Assembly (NCBI GenBank): GCA_021790895.1
Contig: JAJYFM010000002.1
Span: 1-64,000, forward strand
Direction: 5' to 3'
Source: a bacterium
Lineage (GTDB): Bacteria; Vulcanimicrobiota; Vulcanimicrobiia; Vulcanimicrobiales; Vulcanimicrobiaceae
Length of the DNA: 64,000 nucleotides
The position numbers were made by a program, and so were the translations under genes. Positions 19,074-27,221 of the stretch are shown here, in pieces. The notes beneath the pieces are model-generated. The model did not search any database. It was not told where the DNA came from and saw nothing but the letters and a program-made list of their open reading frames with translations. How positions within the stretch are numbered: the stretch's first letter is position 1; every line of letters begins with the position of its first letter.

Positions 19074-19095
19074 AATAGTCCTTGCCGGAGGGTGT

Positions 19096-20223
19096 ATGGC
19101 TGCGCGAATCTCGACTTTTGACGACTGGATCGACCTGCTTCAGTCATGGCAGAACGACATTGGGTTGGATCGTGAGCTGATCGAACGGTTTATGCCGGGG
19201 TATCGCTTCGAGGCAAAGTACGGTGAATTGCCGACCTCCGAGATCTATTTCGGTGATTTTAAGGGCGGGCGCCGTTGGGAGCGTGTGACCGAGATTCCCG
19301 ACCAGCGCATGCGCGATGCAGCGTTGAATATGATCGTCTATCAGGGCGATACGGAGTTTGCTTCGAACGAGCAGCAACGTTTCCTGGTGAATAACGCGCC
19401 GACGGAGTACGACCTCGCCGCACTCGTGCGCATTATGGTCGAAGAGACGCGACACGGTTATCAAATGTGCCATCTCCTCGTCGAACAGTTCGGGAGTGAA
19501 GGCAGGATCGAAGCGCAGAAGATGCTCGAGCGGCGCGCGTTCGGGAAAAAGAACCGCTTGCTCAATGCGTTTAACGAAGATGTGACGCACTGGCTCGACT
19601 TCTTTGCGTACACGAATTTTATGGATCGTGACGGCAAGTTTCAGTTGACGATGCTCTCACATTCGGCATTCGCTCCGCTCGCTGCTTCAATGGGCCCGAT
19701 GCTGCGGGAGGAGAGCTTCCACATGGGCACCGGCATCTCGGGCCTGCGCCGCATTGCGAAAGCCGGCGTTATTCCGGTGGAAATCCAGCAAAAATATTAC
19801 AATAAGTGGATCTCGGGATCGCTCGATCTCTTCGGCACCGATCACTCCGGCTCGGCGCAATGGGCCTATACCTGGGGCATCAAAGGGCGTGTCGACGAAG
19901 ATAAGCTTGACGGCGGAGCCGATAAAGAGACGCTCAACGAACGCGCGCGCGAGCAGTTCTACGACGAAGTCGTTCAGACGGTGCAACGCGTGAACGACGT
20001 CAATGTTAGTGAGAAGAAACTCTACGTTCCCGATATGAAATTCAATCGGAAGATCGGGCAGTATGCGGATCGGCATTTCTCGACCGACGGTCGGACGCTC
20101 TCGGAAGAAGAATGGAAGGCGTATGAAGCGAGCGTCCTCCCGTCGCCCGCCGACGATCGCTTGCTCAAGGAATACTTCAAAGACCCATCGTGGATCGCCG
20201 CTAAGGGCGACCTCCGCGCATAA
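19096..20223 (+). CDS. BoxB-like diiron oxygenase (benzoyl-CoA epoxidase family / PaaA-related)
   Basis: QGDTEFASNEQ, EETRHGYQM and EESFHMGTG ferritin-type ExxH motifs, DRDGKFQLTMLSHSAFAPLA, FNRKIGQYADRHFSTDGR, resembling recalled Azoarcus BoxB. Confidence 0.72.
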   Translation: MAARISTFDDWIDLLQSWQNDIGLDRELIERFMPGYRFEAKYGELPTSEIYFGDFKGGRRWERVTEIPDQRMRDAALNMIVYQGDTEFASNEQQRFLVNNAPTEYDLAALVRIMVEETRHGYQMCHLLVEQFGSEGRIEAQKMLERRAFGKKNRLLNAFNEDVTHWLDFFAYTNFMDRDGKFQLTMLSHSAFAPLAASMGPMLREESFHMGTGISGLRRIAKAGVIPVEIQQKYYNKWISGSLDLFGTDHSGSAQWAYTWGIKGRVDEDKLDGGADKETLNERAREQFYDEVVQTVQRVNDVNVSEKKLYVPDMKFNRKIGQYADRHFSTDGRTLSEEEWKAYEASVLPSPADDRLLKEYFKDPSWIAAKGDLRA

Positions 20224-20265
20224 TTCAACGCACCTCACACGTCAAGAAAGAAAAGAGAACGAACG

Positions 20266-21120
20266 ATGAGCGGAAACGGCAGCGCAACCCAGAGCACCCC
20301 TTTCGGCCGCGAGGAGCGCGCATTCGACGGTAAGCGCGTCATCAACTATCACGTTGACGGGCATATCGCCGTCGTCGAGATGGATGACCCGCCGGCAAAT
20401 ACCTACACGCACGAAATGATGCGTCAACTCGACGAAGCGTTCGTCGACGCGCGCTTCGATCCCAACGTCGAGGTCATTCTCATCATCGGGAAGGGCGAAA
20501 AATTCTTTTCAGCGGGCGCGAATATCGCAATGCTCAATTCGGTAACGCCGGAATTTAAGTATATGTTCTGCCTGCACGCCAACGAAACGCTCTCGCGTTT
20601 GGAGCAGACGCCGAAGCTGGTGATCGCAGCGCTCAACGGGCACTGCGTCGGGGGCGGTATGGAGATTGCAATGGCCGCCGACATCCGCATCGCGCGGAAG
20701 GACGCAGGGAAAATCGGTCTCCCCGAGGTTGCGCTCGGCGTTCTTCCCGGCACCGGCGGCACGCAGCGTCTTGCCCGACTTGTCGGGAAATCGCGGGCGA
20801 TTGAACTGATGGTGACCGGAAAGACCTTTAGCTTCGAACAAGCCGCCGATTGGGGAATCGTCAACGAGATCATCGAAGGCGATGCCGCGAGTTTTCGCGA
20901 GCAGATGCTCGCGTATGCGCGACAGTTCTGCACGCCGAACAAGGCTCCGATGGCGGTAGGACATATCAAGCGCGCGGTCCAAAGCGGCGCAGAGATGCCG
21001 TTGGAAGCCGGGCTGACCCTCGAACGCGAATTGCAATCGTTGCTCTTTAAGAGCGGTGACGCCAAAGAAGGCATCGCCGCCTACAACGAAAAGCGCGTGG
21101 CCCGCTTTAAAAACGGGTGA
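20266..21120 (+). CDS. Enoyl-CoA hydratase/isomerase
   Basis: SAGANIAML, AALNGHCVGGGMEIAMAADIRIA, GLPEVALGVLPGTGGTQRLARLVG. Confidence 0.92.
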   Translation: MSGNGSATQSTPFGREERAFDGKRVINYHVDGHIAVVEMDDPPANTYTHEMMRQLDEAFVDARFDPNVEVILIIGKGEKFFSAGANIAMLNSVTPEFKYMFCLHANETLSRLEQTPKLVIAALNGHCVGGGMEIAMAADIRIARKDAGKIGLPEVALGVLPGTGGTQRLARLVGKSRAIELMVTGKTFSFEQAADWGIVNEIIEGDAASFREQMLAYARQFCTPNKAPMAVGHIKRAVQSGAEMPLEAGLTLERELQSLLFKSGDAKEGIAAYNEKRVARFKNG

Positions 21121-21356
21121 AACGCTGGGAGACGCGGCTCGCCCTGCTCGCGGTGATCCTCGCGAGCCTCTCGGCGTTGAATATCCCGGGGCGTCTCCTG
21201 TTCGCGCTCACCGCGATGCTGCTGCTCTCAATCATTGCAAGCGCGCGACTGCGCGCCGCACTCTACGGTAAAAAAGAGCGCCCCACCGGCTTCGACGCTG
21301 CCTCCACGGCAGCGCGAATCCGCGAGGAGCGCTCGCACCGTTTTACCCGCCGCTAG
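21117..21356 (+). CDS. Small hydrophobic protein (79 aa)
   Basis: ATGA-type overlap with upstream gene; N-terminal TM-like segments. Confidence 0.45.
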   Translation: MKRWETRLALLAVILASLSALNIPGRLLFALTAMLLLSIIASARLRAALYGKKERPTGFDAASTAARIREERSHRFTRR

Positions 21357-21408
21357 CTGAGGGAAGCCGCGGCCGGGGCTTCCGAGCGCTTCGTCGAAAC
21401 GGAGCGCC

Positions 21409-21684
21409 ATGGTTACCGCTTTCATCCTCATGAACGTCGAGCGCCCACGTCTGAAATCGATCGCCGACGATCTCCTCGCCATCGACGGCATCGCCGAGGT
21501 CTACTCCGTCGCCGGACCCTTCGATCTCGTTGCGATTGCGCGCGTACGCGAGCACGGGCAACTCAACGATCTCGTCACCGAACGCATGAGTGCACTCGAG
21601 GGAATCGAGTCGACCGAGACGCTGATTGCCTTCCGATCTTTTGCGAAAAAAGATCTTGGCTTGCTCTGGGATATCGGAGAATAG
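21409..21684 (+). CDS. Stand-alone RAM (Lrp/AsnC ligand-binding) domain protein
   Basis: AFILMNVERPRLKSIADDLLAIDGIAEVYSVAGPFDLVAIARVREHGQLNDLVTERMSALEGI. Confidence 0.85.
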   Translation: MVTAFILMNVERPRLKSIADDLLAIDGIAEVYSVAGPFDLVAIARVREHGQLNDLVTERMSALEGIESTETLIAFRSFAKKDLGLLWDIGE

Positions 21685-21908
21685 CGCGCCGTCGTTTTCA
21701 TTGAGCGCGATGTCTGGATAGTGAGTTGAATGAGCCGCTCAACTGCTATTCGCCACCTGACTTCGCCGCGTTTTATTGCGTCAAGAACGCCGCATTTTTG
21801 GAGAAAGCCGAAGGCGATCGAGGGGTACAACTAGTCTGCATCATCGAGCCGAAATTTCGCCCAAAAAAGAACCGAGCTGTGGCGAGCGTAAAAACAACGG
21901 GCAAACGG

Positions 21909-22739
21909 TTACGCTATAATTGATTCAAAACCATCAGAGGCGCCCGTTTTGCGTTTTGAAGTTCGCGGAATTAGGAATCGCATTAAAACGGCCAAAAGAA
22001 CGAAAGATGCGCCCCCCAAGGTGTACCAGGTCAAGGGTTCGCGGCCAAACCAGCCGCCGAGAAGGAGCGCCAGCGCGCCAATAATTACGTCGGTATAGGC
22101 AGTTCTCTCTGCACCGATCGTCACGACTAAATACCCAAATATCAAGCTTCCAAAGCCCGTGACAGCGATTCCAAGGGTAATACCAACGCCGATTGAACCG
22201 AGGGAAGGATGAGGAGGGAGCACAAGCGCCGGGCTAAGGGCAGCTAAGGAAATCAAGCTCACGGGCACCATTGCCCCTCCGCCTCTGGACCACCGTTCTA
22301 AAAGCACATATCCAGCCGCATACGATATTACGCCGCCGATACAAATAGCCATTGCTAACGGCTGCGTTGCAATTGAGTGCGATCCTTGAACCATCAAATA
22401 AACACCGAAAATCGCAGCGGTAGAACAAAGGCCCATGACGATGCCGAAATTTTCCATTTTCAGAAGTGCTCTAATAATGCCGGCAGCCATTGGAGTCCCA
22501 GCGAAGCAAACCGCAACAAAACCTGTTGTAAGCAGATTGACGCTGCTATACATTATCACGCCTGGAATAAGATTTAAGAAGACCGCAACGATGCTCGCCT
22601 TTCTCCACGGTATCGCACCAGGGCGAAAATAGCGCAATAAAATAATGCTCCCCGCCGCCAGTCGTAGTGCGTATGCTGACCAGGGAGAAATGTCGGCGCC
22701 CTGGTACTTCATCAATAAGTAACTCGGACTCCACAACAA
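21909..22739 (-). CDS. EamA/DMT-family transporter; true N-terminus probably extends to about 22790
   Basis: Polytopic; first TM IIAIIAFLAIILLWSPSYLLMK runs upstream of the TTG start in the track. Confidence 0.8.
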   Translation of the reverse strand: MLWSPSYLLMKYQGADISPWSAYALRLAAGSIILLRYFRPGAIPWRKASIVAVFLNLIPGVIMYSSVNLLTTGFVAVCFAGTPMAAGIIRALLKMENFGIVMGLCSTAAIFGVYLMVQGSHSIATQPLAMAICIGGVISYAAGYVLLERWSRGGGAMVPVSLISLAALSPALVLPPHPSLGSIGVGITLGIAVTGFGSLIFGYLVVTIGAERTAYTDVIIGALALLLGGWFGREPLTWYTLGGASFVLLAVLMRFLIPRTSKRKTGASDGFESIIA

Positions 22740-22799
22740 TATGATCGCCAGGAAGGCGATAATGGCAATTATTTGTTTTCTAATAGCGCAGCCACCGCG

Positions 22800-23927
22800 T
22801 TAGAGGTTTTTTTCCATCCAGATGAATCGCCTGAATCCGCTTTTCTCTAAATTTTTAATGGACCTAACGTTGTCGTCGTAAACATCAGCGCGAAGTGTTT
22901 TTAGACCCATTTGAATGGCTTGTTTTTCTAAAAGCATCATGATTTGCCCGCCGTATGATTTCCCGCGCTCGTTTGGATGAACCAAGAATCCGAATGTGCC
23001 CATAAATTGGCTTTCACGGGTTATAGTAAACCCGCCGATTCGCTGGGCGTTTTGAAAAACCGTAAAAACAGTTCGTTTTCTCAAAAAAGACTTGAACTCA
23101 CTTAATGAGTCGATAGGAGCAGCGTACATTTGCCTGCGAACTTCTGGATCAGAATAGAGCGCCATCCAAAAAGGCATGTCCTCATCCACGACAGCGCGCG
23201 CTTCGAGTGTGCCGTGTATAAGTGGGGCATCCAGTGTAAAAGGCTGTTCGAGCGGCGCAAGTTGATACGTCTCGAAGAAAATGCTTGCCACGGCACCGTT
23301 GACATATCCCTTGCGAGTTTTTCGCCCCCGCACGAACTCCCAAAACGCGTGATGATAATCTTTTGACGTAAAGGCGTCTCTACAAAAATGCGCTCTCAAT
23401 GTTGGTTTGTTCAGTTGGTTAGCCAAGTAAATTTGCCACACGCGCCGCGATTCAACTCCTAAACTTAGCGTGGCAACAAAAATTTGTTCGTACGCAAGGC
23501 ATAGACTGCCCAACCATACTCGTTGTTCTGCCGTCAGTGAGTGCGGCGGATAAAGCGGCGGCGTATCTATACTGGGCGACGAGGGCTCAACAAGCATTTG
23601 TGCATAATCACTGTTGACAAGAGCCTGATCGTACAACTGCCCAAGGCGTGAAAGGGCAATGCTCCAACTGGTTGTTTCGCTTTGTCGGATTTGTGTAAGG
23701 ACGGCATAAGAGGTTCCGAGGAGGGCCAAGCCGCTTACAAAAATGCCCACCCAGCTCCCCCATCCTGACATTGCGTCGAAGCGTGAGTTGAGGCGTAAGG
23801 CTAGAGCAACGATTATTGAAATGGCCACGACAGTCAGGACTACAAAAAGCGGGATCCCAATCGTTCGGGAGCCTTCGATCAGGGTGCTGGCTGAACTGTA
23901 CTGGCGATCTTCCGGTGAAGACTTCAT
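22800..23927 (-). CDS. Membrane-anchored protein with C-terminal GNAT acetyltransferase domain
   Basis: Two N-terminal TM segments (IPLFVVLTVVAISIIVALAL; WVGIFVSGLALLGTSYAVL); C-terminal LVHPNERGKSYGGQIMMLLEKQAIQMGLKTLRADVYDDNVRSIKNLEKSGF. Confidence 0.78.
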   Translation of the reverse strand: MKSSPEDRQYSSASTLIEGSRTIGIPLFVVLTVVAISIIVALALRLNSRFDAMSGWGSWVGIFVSGLALLGTSYAVLTQIRQSETTSWSIALSRLGQLYDQALVNSDYAQMLVEPSSPSIDTPPLYPPHSLTAEQRVWLGSLCLAYEQIFVATLSLGVESRRVWQIYLANQLNKPTLRAHFCRDAFTSKDYHHAFWEFVRGRKTRKGYVNGAVASIFFETYQLAPLEQPFTLDAPLIHGTLEARAVVDEDMPFWMALYSDPEVRRQMYAAPIDSLSEFKSFLRKRTVFTVFQNAQRIGGFTITRESQFMGTFGFLVHPNERGKSYGGQIMMLLEKQAIQMGLKTLRADVYDDNVRSIKNLEKSGFRRFIWMEKNL

Positions 23928-24116
23928 AGGGGGCTCGATTCACCAATCGCCTCGTAGAGCCCCTTTACAAGAAGACGGGGTGGGGACACATTTTCTTGGT
24001 CTGGTGCGTCGGAGGGCACCTTGCCGCCACCATTCAGTCGGCAATAATCAGCAAGGGTACTTTTGCTCGGCAGTCAGTCGTCCTTTTCCCCGCTGCCACA
24101 AATCGTAATTGCTCAT
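23924..24116 (-). pseudogene. Small ORF (about 64 aa if joined) split by an apparent +1 frameshift, upstream of the GNAT gene
   Basis: Frame 1 MSNYDLWQRGKGRLTAEQKYPC* (24116-24048); next frame ...ADYCRLNGGGKVPSDAPDQENVSPPRLLVKGLYEAIGESSPL* ending in ATGA overlap with GNAT start. Confidence 0.45.
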
Positions 24117-24175
24117 CGCGTTCCGTTCTTTTGCGGAAAAAGATCTTGGCTTGCTCTGGGATATCGGGGAGTAGC
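24111..24175 (+). pseudogene. Remnant 3' end of a diverged RAM-domain gene allele
   Basis: Encodes LIAFRSFAEKDLGLLWDIGE*, matching the end of the 21409-21684 gene with mostly synonymous differences. Confidence 0.88.
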
Positions 24176-24190
24176 ATGCGGCGTGCGCTC

Positions 24191-25150
24191 CTAAAAAAAC
24201 GATAGTTGCGCGTGCTCTTCGAGATACTCGGCATCGATGCCGATCCGTCGCAGCCGGTGCGTGAAATCTTCGCGGCCGTGGACGAGCAAAACTTTGCGTG
24301 GCTGTACGAGTTCGATCGTTTTTAGCAATGATGGATAGTCGGCGTGGTCGGAGAGCGCGAACGTTCGGTCGACTCCATAGCGATAGCGCGCGCTGCGGTC
24401 GATCGCCCAACCGGTGAGCATGGCAGTTCGCGTGCGGCCTGCGCGCGGCGGCGCGTTCGATCGCCCCGGCGGGCGAATCTCGGCAAAGCCGCCGACGACA
24501 TCATCGTGCACTTCCTCGGGCAACGCCACGCCGCATGCGCGATAGACCTCGGCGATCTTCGCGACCGCCGAATGCAGGCGGATCGGGATTCCCGCCGCAC
24601 CGAGGATTGCCATCGCCTCCTGCGCCTTCCCGAGGGAGTAGGCGTAGAAGATCGGCGTCGCGTCGTCCTCAAGTGCCGCGCGCGCGAAACCGACAATCTC
24701 TGCCTCGATCTCCTCGCGTCGCGGAAAGACGTACTGCGGCGAGCCGAAGGTGCATTCCATCACCAGAACATCAGCGGCTTTGATCTCGGTCGCTTCGGCG
24801 GTTCGCGATGGCGCGAGTTTGAAATCGCCGGTGTAGACATGCCTTCCCGACGAACCTTCAACGAGCAGTTGTGCGCTTCCGAGCACGTGCCCGGCGGCGA
24901 AGAGCGTCAGGCGATGCTCGCCGATCTCCCACGGCTCGTTGAAGCGATGGGTTTCAAATACGCTGCGCTTGCGCGAGCGGAAACGCACCGCGCAGAGCGC
25001 CGCCGTCTCGGGGGTACAGATGACGACGTCGTGCTCGCGGGCATGGTCGGAGTGAGCGTGGGAGACATAGCTACGCTCGCGGCGTCGCGATGCATCGACC
25101 CAGAGATCGAGCGTCGGCAGGTAGAGACTTGCGTCGCGCTTGGCGAACAT
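24191..25150 (-). CDS. MBL-fold exonuclease-like protein (ligase-associated DNA exonuclease type)
   Basis: [49 protein letters not shown]. Confidence 0.82.
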   Translation of the reverse strand: MFAKRDASLYLPTLDLWVDASRRRERSYVSHAHSDHAREHDVVICTPETAALCAVRFRSRKRSVFETHRFNEPWEIGEHRLTLFAAGHVLGSAQLLVEGSSGRHVYTGDFKLAPSRTAEATEIKAADVLVMECTFGSPQYVFPRREEIEAEIVGFARAALEDDATPIFYAYSLGKAQEAMAILGAAGIPIRLHSAVAKIAEVYRACGVALPEEVHDDVVGGFAEIRPPGRSNAPPRAGRTRTAMLTGWAIDRSARYRYGVDRTFALSDHADYPSLLKTIELVQPRKVLLVHGREDFTHRLRRIGIDAEYLEEHAQLSFF

Positions 25151-25207
25151 ACGCCGAAGGCGCTTCGGTGCAACGCTCGTCCGTTCTTGCGCGTTGAAGG
25201 TGGAACT

Positions 25208-26182
25208 ATGGCTCGTATCTATGACTCGATTGTCGATACATTCGGCAACACGCCGCTCGTGCGGATCCCGCGGCTGAATGCCGATCTGCCCGGACAGGTT
25301 CTGGTAAAAGTCGAATCCTTTAATCCCGCGGGCTCGGTGAAAGATCGTATCGGCATCGCGATGATCGAAGCGGCGGAGGCCGATGGTCGCCTGCGCCCCG
25401 GAATGGCCATCGTCGAGCCGACGAGCGGGAATACCGGAATCGCGCTCGCTTTTGTCGCAGCTGCAAAAGGCTATCCGATTCTCCTCGTAATGCCGGAGAC
25501 AATGACGATCGAACGTCGGAGCCTGCTGAAAGCCTACGGCGCGCAACTCGTACTAACACCGGGGAGCGAAGGCATCAAAGGCTCGATCGCGCGCGCGGCG
25601 GCGATCCGCGAGAGTGCGCCGGAGCGCTACTTCATGCCGCAGCAATTTGAGAATCCAGCGAACCCGGAGATCCATTACCGAACGACCGCTGAAGAGATTT
25701 GGCGCGATACCGATGGAAGCGTCGACCTCTTTGTTGCCGCCGTTGGAACCGGCGGAACGTTAACCGGCGTCGGACGGCTGCTCAAGGAGCGGCGGCCGGG
25801 CGTGCGCGTCGTCGCGGTCGAGCCCGATGCCTCGCCGGTGCTCTCCGGCGGCGAACCCGGCTCGCATAAAATCCAGGGAACCGGCACGGGCTTTATCCCG
25901 CCGATTCTCGATACCGCAATCTACGATGAGATCGTGCGCGTGACCGACGGTGAGGCGATCGCGATGGCGCGCCGCGCGGCGCGCGAGGAAGGCCTGCTCG
26001 TCGGCATTTCGGCGGGCGCGAATATCCATGCCGCACTCGAAATTGCGGCGCGTCCGGAGATGCGTGGGAAGCGCATCGTCACTATCGGTTGCGACACCGG
26101 CGAGCGATACCTCAGCAATCCGGTCTTCTCCGAACTCGCAGCGGTCGTCGTCGACGAACGCGTTGCAGCGGAGTCTCCGTAA
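25208..26182 (+). CDS. cysK: Cysteine synthase
   Basis: [66 protein letters not shown]. Confidence 0.95.
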   Translation: MARIYDSIVDTFGNTPLVRIPRLNADLPGQVLVKVESFNPAGSVKDRIGIAMIEAAEADGRLRPGMAIVEPTSGNTGIALAFVAAAKGYPILLVMPETMTIERRSLLKAYGAQLVLTPGSEGIKGSIARAAAIRESAPERYFMPQQFENPANPEIHYRTTAEEIWRDTDGSVDLFVAAVGTGGTLTGVGRLLKERRPGVRVVAVEPDASPVLSGGEPGSHKIQGTGTGFIPPILDTAIYDEIVRVTDGEAIAMARRAAREEGLLVGISAGANIHAALEIAARPEMRGKRIVTIGCDTGERYLSNPVFSELAAVVVDERVAAESP

Positions 26183-27220
26183 TTGGGAGCAGAGGAACTC
26201 GGCGGCGTTGCTGCCATCGAAGTCCGCCGCGGCGCATCGGTCGAGTCGTGGCATCGCATCGCGGCGTGCGCGTGCGACGCATCGGGACGAACGCTCTTTG
26301 CGATGGGAGCGATCGATCGCCCGGTCTATCTCCGTTCCGCTGCGAAACCGTTCATCGCCGCGACGGCGGTTGCGGCCGGCGTGCGCGAGGCATTCGGGCT
26401 GACGATGGAAGAGATCGCCGTCATGTCGGCCTCGCACAGCGGCGAACCGTTCCATGTCGCTGCGGTTCGTTCGATCCTGCATAAAATCGATCTCGATGAG
26501 TCGGCGTTGCAGTGCGGTACGCATCTTCCGCTCGACGAAAGCAGCGCCCACGAATTGATTCGCTCCGGGGTCGCGCCGAGTTCGGTGCACGATAATTGCT
26601 CCGGAAAGCATGCGGGAATTCTTGCGCTGACGCAACTCCTCGGCGCCGATGTTGCCGGCTATCGTGAGGCGAAGCACCCCGCACAGCGAGCGATTCTCGA
26701 TCTCTGCGCGCGAGCGTGCGATGACGACGCCGAGCGTTGGCCGATCGCACTCGACGGCTGCGGCATTCCGGTCTTCGCAACGCCGCTGCGGAACGCAGCG
26801 CTCGCCTTCGCTCGATTCGCGACGTTGACGGGGCTTCCCGATCGCGAGTTACAGGCGTTGCTCGTCGTACGCGATGCGATGCTCTCGCACCCGGAGTACG
26901 TTGCCGGGACGGGACAGTTCGATACGCGGTTGATGAGCGCTGCGGGCGGCGCGCTCGCGTCGAAGGTCGGCGCGGAGGGCGTCTCCGGCGTCGCCTCAAT
27001 GACGGCGGGATTGGGCTTCGCCCTCAAGGTTGTCGACGGCGCCTCGCGCGCGCGGCCGCCGGCGGTTCTCGCAGGATTACGGGTGCTCGGCGCACTCCCG
27101 CAGAGCGCTGAGGCAGAACTTACAGACCTCGCCGAACCGATCGTTTATACTCGGAAGGGAGCGCGGGCCGGTGAGATCCGCGCGCGCACAAACGATTTTA
27201 CGGAGGCATGTACGGGCTGA
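26183..27220 (+). CDS. L-asparaginase II family protein
   Basis: VYLRSAAKPFIAATAV, SASHSGEPFH, CSGKHAGILALTQ, DGCGIPVFATPL. Confidence 0.88.
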   Translation: MGAEELGGVAAIEVRRGASVESWHRIAACACDASGRTLFAMGAIDRPVYLRSAAKPFIAATAVAAGVREAFGLTMEEIAVMSASHSGEPFHVAAVRSILHKIDLDESALQCGTHLPLDESSAHELIRSGVAPSSVHDNCSGKHAGILALTQLLGADVAGYREAKHPAQRAILDLCARACDDDAERWPIALDGCGIPVFATPLRNAALAFARFATLTGLPDRELQALLVVRDAMLSHPEYVAGTGQFDTRLMSAAGGALASKVGAEGVSGVASMTAGLGFALKVVDGASRARPPAVLAGLRVLGALPQSAEAELTDLAEPIVYTRKGARAGEIRARTNDFTEACTG

Positions 27221-27221
27221 A

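Larger units (their letters stand above)
21621..24175. mobile_element. Putative inserted cargo module 1, bounded by two diverged copies of the RAM-gene 3' end
   Basis: 65-bp direct repeats 21621-21685 and 24111-24175 (7 mismatches by eye), lower-GC interior with convergent cargo operon; no integrase seen. Confidence 0.6.

Noticed and set aside
24048-24410. 120-aa minus-strand ORF beginning [10 protein letters not shown]
   Set aside because: Mostly an alternative frame of the MBL gene fused by chance to the small MSNYDLWQRG ORF; only the latter start looks meaningful.
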